Shown here one piece after another: positions 15,111 to 18,889 of a stretch of 18,889 bases of DNA. The DNA lies in the NCBI GenBank assembly GCA_023136735.1, contig JAGLQQ010000178.1, positions 1 to 18,889 of the forward strand. Direction: 5' to 3'. The notes under the pieces were generated by a model that worked only from the letters and a program-made list of their open reading frames with translations, ran no database searches and was not told the origin of the DNA. Source of the DNA: Candidatus Omnitrophota bacterium. GTDB taxonomy: Bacteria; Omnitrophota; Gorgyraeia; B26-G9. Numbering within the stretch: the first letter of the stretch is position 1; each line of letters opens with the position of its first letter. The position numbers and the translations under genes were made by a program.

Positions 15111-15952
15111 AAATAATTCGTAGTATCTCAAGTATGAAAAAGTGCATTAAAAATGAGCGTAAAAAGGGCCCAAAAATAGGCTTTGTGCCTACAATGGGAT
15201 ACCTGCATCAGGGGCACATAAGTTTAGCTCAGCAGTCTGTTAAAGAGTGCGATGTCACAGTAATGAGTGTTTATGTAAACCCTACTCAGTTTGGGCTGCA
15301 TGAGGATTATAAAAAGTATCCGCGTGATATAAAAAGTGATGCGGCATTGGCAAAAGAGGCCGGGGTTGATTATTTGTTTGTTCCCTCAGATAGTGATATG
15401 TATCCTTTAGGATTTTCTAGTAAAGTAATTGTAAGCAATGTGACTCAAATGCTTTGCGGTGCATCAAGGCCAGGGCATTTTGATGGTGTTACTACTATTG
15501 TGTCAAAGCTTTTTAATATAATAGAACCGAATACAGTTTTTTTTGGGCAAAAGGATGCGCAGCAGATTATTGTTATCAAGAAGATGGTAAAAGATCTCAA
15601 TATCCAATTAAAAATAAAAGCATTACCTATTGTACGCGATAGTGATGGGCTGGCTATGAGTTCACGCAATGCGTATTTAAGTAAAGCACAAAGGCTTGAG
15701 GCTCTGAGCTTATATCAAGCCTTGCAAAAAGCAAAGGAATTGATTGGCCAAGGAGAGTGTAATTCGGCTAAAATCATTGCCTCAATGAAAAGATTGATTC
15801 TAAGAGGGAAGTCTGTTAGAATAGATTACATTGCTATCGTCGATGCCGAGGATCTTTCCTTTAAAAAACATATCAAGGCAAAGGTGTTAATAGCAATTGC
15901 AGTATTTATCGGTAAGGTGCGCTTAATCGATAATCTAATTATCAAGGTTTAA
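15107..15952 (+). CDS. panC: Pantothenate synthetase (pantoate-beta-alanine ligase)
   Basis: PanC joins pantoate and beta-alanine via a pantoyl-adenylate, the last step of vitamin B5 synthesis. It has the nucleotidyltransferase HIGH-like motif PTMGYLHQGH (28-37, with H34 and H37), YVNPTQF (56-62), RPGHFDGVTTIVSKLF (121-136), FGQKDAQQ (146-153) and the KMSKS-like DGLAMSSRNAYLS (180-192). The 281-residue length is normal. Its co-substrate beta-alanine is made by PanD, encoded next. PanB and the pantoate-making reductase are not present here. Confidence 0.97.
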   Translation: MKIIRSISSMKKCIKNERKKGPKIGFVPTMGYLHQGHISLAQQSVKECDVTVMSVYVNPTQFGLHEDYKKYPRDIKSDAALAKEAGVDYLFVPSDSDMYPLGFSSKVIVSNVTQMLCGASRPGHFDGVTTIVSKLFNIIEPNTVFFGQKDAQQIIVIKKMVKDLNIQLKIKALPIVRDSDGLAMSSRNAYLSKAQRLEALSLYQALQKAKELIGQGECNSAKIIASMKRLILRGKSVRIDYIAIVDAEDLSFKKHIKAKVLIAIAVFIGKVRLIDNLIIKV

Positions 15953-15970
15953 AAATGAAAGGTAATTGAA

Positions 15971-16357
15971 ATGTTGCGAATAATGTGTAAATCAAAAATT
16001 CATCGCGCAACAGTAACTGATGCTAACCTGAAATATATGGGAAGCATAACCATAGATAAGAAACTCTTGAAATCTGCCGATATTTATCCTGATGAACGGG
16101 TACAGGTGGTGAATCTTAATAATGGGTCAAGGATCGAAACTTATGTCTTAGAAGGTGAGGCTGGTAGCGGGGTAGTATGCATGAACGGACCGGCGGCACG
16201 ATGGGCACAAATAGGAGATACTGTTATTATAATTTCCTACGGGTTAATGGATTTAAAAGAATCAAAAGCTTGTAAGCATAAAGTTGTTTTTGTTGATGGT
16301 AAAAACAGACAAATAAAGAGAACCTCAAATGTTAAAAGATCTGCCTCTAGCCGATGA
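15971..16357 (+). CDS. panD: Aspartate 1-decarboxylase
   Basis: PanD decarboxylates aspartate to beta-alanine. It is made as an inactive chain that cleaves itself at Gly-Ser to create a pyruvoyl group. The site is G24-S25 in YMGSITID, at the standard position. NGSRIETYV and the long GEAGSGVVCMNGPAARWAQIGDTVIIISYG block (near 62-91) match the family. The length of 128 is usual. The ATG at 15971 has AAAGG eight bases upstream. The last 29 bases overlap the start of nadA in another frame, so the basic tail (IKRTSNVKRSASSR) is constrained by nadA. Some bacteria need PanM for cleavage; none is seen here. Confidence 0.96.
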   Translation: MLRIMCKSKIHRATVTDANLKYMGSITIDKKLLKSADIYPDERVQVVNLNNGSRIETYVLEGEAGSGVVCMNGPAARWAQIGDTVIIISYGLMDLKESKACKHKVVFVDGKNRQIKRTSNVKRSASSR

Positions 16358-17318
16358 TAAGCAATATATTCTGGCGATAAAGAAAAGAATTGTTGCATTA
16401 AAAAAAGAAAAAAAGGCAATAATTGTAGCTCATAATTATGAACGCCCTGAGATACAGGATATCGCGGATATTCTTGGAGATTCTCTTGAATTAAGCCGTG
16501 CTGTGACTAAAGTAGCTGCAAAGGTAGTGGTTTTTTGCGGAGTGCATTTTATGGCTGAAACCGCTTCTATCCTCAATCCTCACAAAAAGATCCTTATACC
16601 TGTAAAAGAAGCAGGCTGTCCGATGGCTGATATGATAGATCTCAAAGGCTTGTTAAAGTTAAAGAAAGCTAGTCCTGGGGTTCCTGTGGTTTGCTATGTG
16701 AATTCATCTGCAGAGGTAAAAGCTGAAAGCGATGTATGTTGTACATCCAGCAATGCTCTCGACATAGTGGCATCATTACCGGATAAAAAGATTATATTCG
16801 TGCCGGATAGAAATCTGGGTTCTTATATCCAAACAAAATTGCCGGAAAAAGATATTTTGCTTTGGGAGGGATTTTGCCCGACGCATATGCGTATTGCCGA
16901 AGAAGAAATAATTACTTGTAAGAAACAGCACCCTAAAGCAAAATTTATGGCTCACCCGGAATGTCCCCAAAGACTGCTCAAACATGCTGACTATATAGGA
17001 TCCACTAGTGGGATGTTGAAATACTCAAAAAGCACGAAAGCAAAGGAGATCATTGTCGGTACGGAACGCGGCATGATCCACAGACTGAAAAGGGAAAACC
17101 CAGGGAAGAAATTTTACAGCCCAAGTGAGCATTTCATTTGTGCGGATATGAAATTGACAACTCTTGGCTGGCTTTTGCATAGTTTGGAAAATATGGTTTA
17201 TGAAGTAAAGGTGAGTGAAAAAATTAGAAAGAAATCAGTTGAAGCCTTAAATAAAATGCTAAAGTGTATGCCTGCATCAAATAAGAAAACAAAAGAGACG
17301 AAAAGAGAAAAAAGATGA
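16329..17318 (+). CDS. nadA: Quinolinate synthase
   Basis: NadA condenses iminoaspartate with dihydroxyacetone phosphate to quinolinate, using an oxygen-sensitive [4Fe-4S] cluster. AHNYERPEIQDIAD (34-47) and GDSLELSR (50-57) open the first domain. The three cluster cysteines fit C97 (EAGCPMAD), C183 (GFCPTH) and C271 (FICADM), one per pseudo-repeat, with HPECPQ (209-214) and GTERGMIHRL in between. The 329 residues include a basic tail (KKTKETKREKR) beyond the catalytic fold. The start lies inside panD. The partner gene nadX follows with an ATGA overlap. Confidence 0.96.
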   Translation: MLKDLPLADDKQYILAIKKRIVALKKEKKAIIVAHNYERPEIQDIADILGDSLELSRAVTKVAAKVVVFCGVHFMAETASILNPHKKILIPVKEAGCPMADMIDLKGLLKLKKASPGVPVVCYVNSSAEVKAESDVCCTSSNALDIVASLPDKKIIFVPDRNLGSYIQTKLPEKDILLWEGFCPTHMRIAEEEIITCKKQHPKAKFMAHPECPQRLLKHADYIGSTSGMLKYSKSTKAKEIIVGTERGMIHRLKRENPGKKFYSPSEHFICADMKLTTLGWLLHSLENMVYEVKVSEKIRKKSVEALNKMLKCMPASNKKTKETKREKR

Positions 17319-18121
17319 TTAAAATAGGTATTGTCGGCTGCGGTGCTATAGGATCTTATCTCATTAGAACTATAAATAAGAGATATAAAGGAAAAGTCAA
17401 ACTTGTTGGTGTTTGTGACATTGATAAAGAGAAAATATTAAAGATCAACAGAACACTTAAAAAGAAAATAACCGCCTGGTCTCTTATTGCTCTGGTTAAA
17501 CGCAGTGATCTTGTTATTGAAGCTGCAAACGGTGTAACGGCTGCGGAAGTTTTAAAGCAGGCACTAGTTTCTAAGACTGATGCAATGATAATGAGCGTCG
17601 GAGGGATATTGCTGAATCCGGGACTGCTCAAGGAAATAGATAAAAAAAAGATAAAGCTTTATGTGCCAAGCGGGGCTATTGCCGGACTTGATGCTCTTAA
17701 GGCGGCAAAAACAGGTAAGATTTCAAGCGTCAAAATAACAACACGAAAGCCTATAAAGGGTCTTATCGGAGCGCCATACTTAATTGACAATAATATCGAC
17801 TTAAAAACTATTAAAACCGAGAAGGTTATTTTTCAAGGATCTGCCTTGGAGGCAGTAGCTGTTTTTCCGAAAAATATCAATGTTGCGGCAATTTTGAGTT
17901 TAGCCGGGATTGGCCCTAAAAAAACTAGAGTAGAGATCGTCGCTAGCTGCAAAATAAAAAGAAATACGCATACTCTTGAAATTAAGGGAGATTTTGGTAC
18001 AATGATTAGTTGTACCGAGAACCTTCCATCTTCGGTGAATCCGAAGACAAGTATGCTGGCAATGCTTTCGGCAATAGGAACACTCGATGGCATATTAAGC
18101 AATGTAAAAATAGGAACCTAA
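17315..18121 (+). CDS. nadX: L-aspartate dehydrogenase
   Basis: NadX oxidises aspartate to iminoaspartate with NAD(P)+, supplying NadA without oxygen. The Rossmann motif GIVGCGAIG is at residues 5-13. YVPSGAIAGLDALKAA (116-131), FPKNINVAA (184-192), NTHTLEI with the likely catalytic H219, and ENLPSSVNPKTSML (235-248) match the aspartate dehydrogenase known from Thermotoga (TM1643). The 268-residue length is slightly above that enzyme. The ATGA overlap with nadA supports one pathway. It takes the place of the flavin oxidase NadB, which is absent from the window, in keeping with an anaerobic lifestyle. Confidence 0.93.
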   Translation: MIKIGIVGCGAIGSYLIRTINKRYKGKVKLVGVCDIDKEKILKINRTLKKKITAWSLIALVKRSDLVIEAANGVTAAEVLKQALVSKTDAMIMSVGGILLNPGLLKEIDKKKIKLYVPSGAIAGLDALKAAKTGKISSVKITTRKPIKGLIGAPYLIDNNIDLKTIKTEKVIFQGSALEAVAVFPKNINVAAILSLAGIGPKKTRVEIVASCKIKRNTHTLEIKGDFGTMISCTENLPSSVNPKTSMLAMLSAIGTLDGILSNVKIGT

Positions 18122-18150
18122 AAATAGTAACATAAGTTCCGGAGTTGTTT

Positions 18151-18345
18151 GTGGATTGTAAAAATAAAGAAAAAAATCTGGCTATGTGCAATTGTACATA
18201 TGATCCTTGTTCTAATAAGGGAACCTGTTGCGAATGCCTGCATTATCATAGGAAAATGGATCAATTACCTGCATGTTTTTTTAACAAAGGGGATGAGCAA
18301 TCATACGATCGGTCTTTTACCCGATTCATGAATTCCAAAAGATAG
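18151..18345 (+). CDS. Small cysteine-rich protein, DUF6485-like
   Basis: The 64-residue product has eight cysteines: C3, C13, C15, C20, C26, C27, C29 and C42, with H31 and H33 between them. The pattern CNCTY..C...G.CCECL.YH....LPACFF, followed by YDRSF, is one I recall from a widespread uncharacterised family (DUF6485). The arrangement suggests metal binding, zinc or an iron-sulfur cluster, but no function is known to me. The GTG at 18151 is chosen because GGAG (18141-18144) lies six bases upstream and the family begins M-x-CKN. The in-frame TTG at 18145 would adjoin the ribosome-binding site directly. No signal peptide or membrane segment is seen. It may be the last gene of the long operon. 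Confidence 0.8.
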   Translation: MDCKNKEKNLAMCNCTYDPCSNKGTCCECLHYHRKMDQLPACFFNKGDEQSYDRSFTRFMNSKR

Positions 18346-18357
18346 CATCGATCGTAT
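18303..18357 (+). promoter_or_regulatory. Inverted repeat over the end of the Cys-rich gene
   Basis: ATACGATCG (18303-18311) is exactly reverse-complementary to CGATCGTAT (18349-18357). Inside it, TCTTTT (18313-18318) pairs with AAAAGA (18337-18342). The loop contains the palindrome ATTCATGAAT (18324-18333). The structure spans the last codons and stop of the Cys-rich gene and ends 18 bases before the ribosome-binding site of the next gene. It could separate or modulate the two genes. No U-run follows, so a plain terminator is doubtful. Confidence 0.5.
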
Positions 18358-18388
18358 AAAAATTTAATACTAGGAAGGAGGTGAAATC

Positions 18389-18622
18389 ATGGCAGCAAAA
18401 GTACAAAAGGTTGGAATTACGAGAGAAAAAGGGTATCTCTACTATTTAGACAAACAGGGTGATGTTTCCAAGGCTAAAATGGCAAGAGGTGGTAAAAAAG
18501 GCGGCAAACCTTCTAAAGTAGAAAAGACAGGCATTACCAGAGAAGCAGGTTATCTCTATTTCATTGACAAAGAGGGCGATGTTTCTAAGGCAAAAATGGC
18601 AAGACGTAAAAAGAAAAAATAA
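18389..18622 (+). CDS. Small basic protein of two 30-residue repeats, unknown function
   Basis: The 77-residue protein consists of two copies of one unit, residues 4-33 and 43-72, identical at 24 of 30 positions. The shared core is GITRE.GYLY..DK.GDVSKAKMAR. A Gly/Lys-rich linker (GGKKGGKPS) joins them and the chain ends in KKKK. Each unit looks like a beta hairpin (GYLY..D, turn K.GD, then VSKAK), with a strong net positive charge that could suit nucleic-acid binding. That is inference. The ribosome-binding site AAGGAGGTG (18375-18383) is close to ideal, implying high expression. I recall similar unnamed proteins in uncultivated bacteria and small-genome archaea but cannot check this. No signal peptide or membrane segment is visible. 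Confidence 0.85.
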   Translation: MAAKVQKVGITREKGYLYYLDKQGDVSKAKMARGGKKGGKPSKVEKTGITREAGYLYFIDKEGDVSKAKMARRKKKK

Positions 18623-18648
18623 GGTAGTTTATCAAATAGATAATTATT

Positions 18649-18678
18649 GGCCCCTGTGAAGGAAACTTTACGGGGGCT
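18649..18678 (+). terminator. Stable GAAA-loop hairpin after the repeat-protein gene
   Basis: GCCCCTGTGAAG (18650-18661) pairs with CTTTACGGGGGC (18666-18677) around a GAAA tetraloop (18662-18665). That makes 12 pairs with two G-U wobbles, plus a possible further G-U pair outside. It lies 26 bases after the stop codon. The following sequence is AU-rich but has no run of U, so it may be a terminator of weak type or a 3' stability element. Confidence 0.6.
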
Positions 18679-18800
18679 CAATAGTCATAATAATTAATTC
18701 TTAAAAAATAATAATTTGAGTGTGGTTTTACATTGTGTTGGGTAAAATAAATAGTGATTAGATAGATCAAGAAGATGAGAAAGAGAGGAGTAAATAAGTC

Positions 18801-18889
18801 ATGACTGAAGAGAAAAAACAGGAAAAGCAAGAAGAGGTAAAACAGGAAGCTGTAAAGGAAGAAACAGCAGCTGAAGCACCCAAAGTTGA
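18801..18889 (+). CDS. Start of an acidic Glu/Lys-rich protein (partial)
   Basis: The ATG at 18801 is preceded by AGAGGAG (18784-18790), ten bases away. The 29 complete codons visible begin MTEEKKQEKQEEVKQEAVKE and continue with Glu, Ala and Lys; the frame is still open at the window edge. This is a charged, low-complexity, probably disordered or coiled segment of the kind found before the folded part of many proteins. The family cannot be named from this piece. About 120 bases separate it from the hairpin upstream, and no convincing promoter boxes at a good spacing are visible there. Confidence 0.6.
   Translation, partial: MTEEKKQEKQEEVKQEAVKEETAAEAPKV

Noticed and set aside
18716..18748. 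Promoter TTGAGT/TAAAAT before the last gene
   Set aside because: The two boxes are separated by 21 bases, too far for a normal sigma70 promoter.

Overview
The window is an AT-rich stretch of bacterial chromosome with nearly every gene on the + strand, packed end to end. Many start/stop codons overlap by 4 to 8 bases. The gene order, the lysine-rich proteins and the choice of pathways (LL-diaminopimelate aminotransferase route, aspartate dehydrogenase in place of the O2-using NadB) suggest an uncultivated anaerobe. My best guess is a candidate phylum such as Omnitrophota (OP3), but this is impression, not proof.

Layout. (1) 1-220: an open frame that looks like the C-terminal end of a transposase, followed by a strong sigma70-type promoter. 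(2) 278-1205: rplM-rpsI, ribosomal proteins L13 and S9, separated by a 47-base hairpin element. (3) 1206-1568: a gene-free stretch with weak RNA structure and a near-consensus promoter (TTGACG, 17 bases, TATAAT) that drives the next block. (4) 1569-9579: a complete arginine pathway from N-acetylglutamate or glutamate onward, argC-J-B-D-F-G-H. (5) 9572-14634: lysine/diaminopimelate genes lysA-dapF-dapA-dapB and a class I aminotransferase that is most likely DapL. (6) 14631-18121: cofactor genes folK-panC-panD-nadA-nadX. (7) 18151-18889: a small Cys-rich protein, a small basic protein made of two copies of one 30-residue unit, a GNRA-loop hairpin, and the start of an acidic, Glu/Lys-rich protein that runs off the window.

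How the genes work together. Blocks 4 to 6 look like one long biosynthetic transcription unit centred on aspartate and glutamate. ArgG consumes aspartate and ArgH releases it as fumarate. DapA starts from aspartate semialdehyde. PanD decarboxylates aspartate to beta-alanine for PanC. NadX oxidises aspartate to iminoaspartate for NadA. Missing steps that must lie elsewhere, or not exist, include argA (ArgJ may be bifunctional), lysC/asd, panB/panE and nadC. DapL makes dapD, dapC and dapE unnecessary.

Most unusual points: four gene gaps inside the biosynthetic run carry short tandem tracts with a seven-base period, resembling the STRR heptamer repeats described in cyanobacteria. One tract overlaps the argF stop codon and one appears to supply the argB ribosome-binding site. 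DapF carries an extra lysine-rich, histone-H1-like N-terminal tail of about 50 residues. The duplicated small basic protein near the right end has a near-perfect ribosome-binding site and no function I can name. No tRNA, rRNA or CRISPR array was seen.
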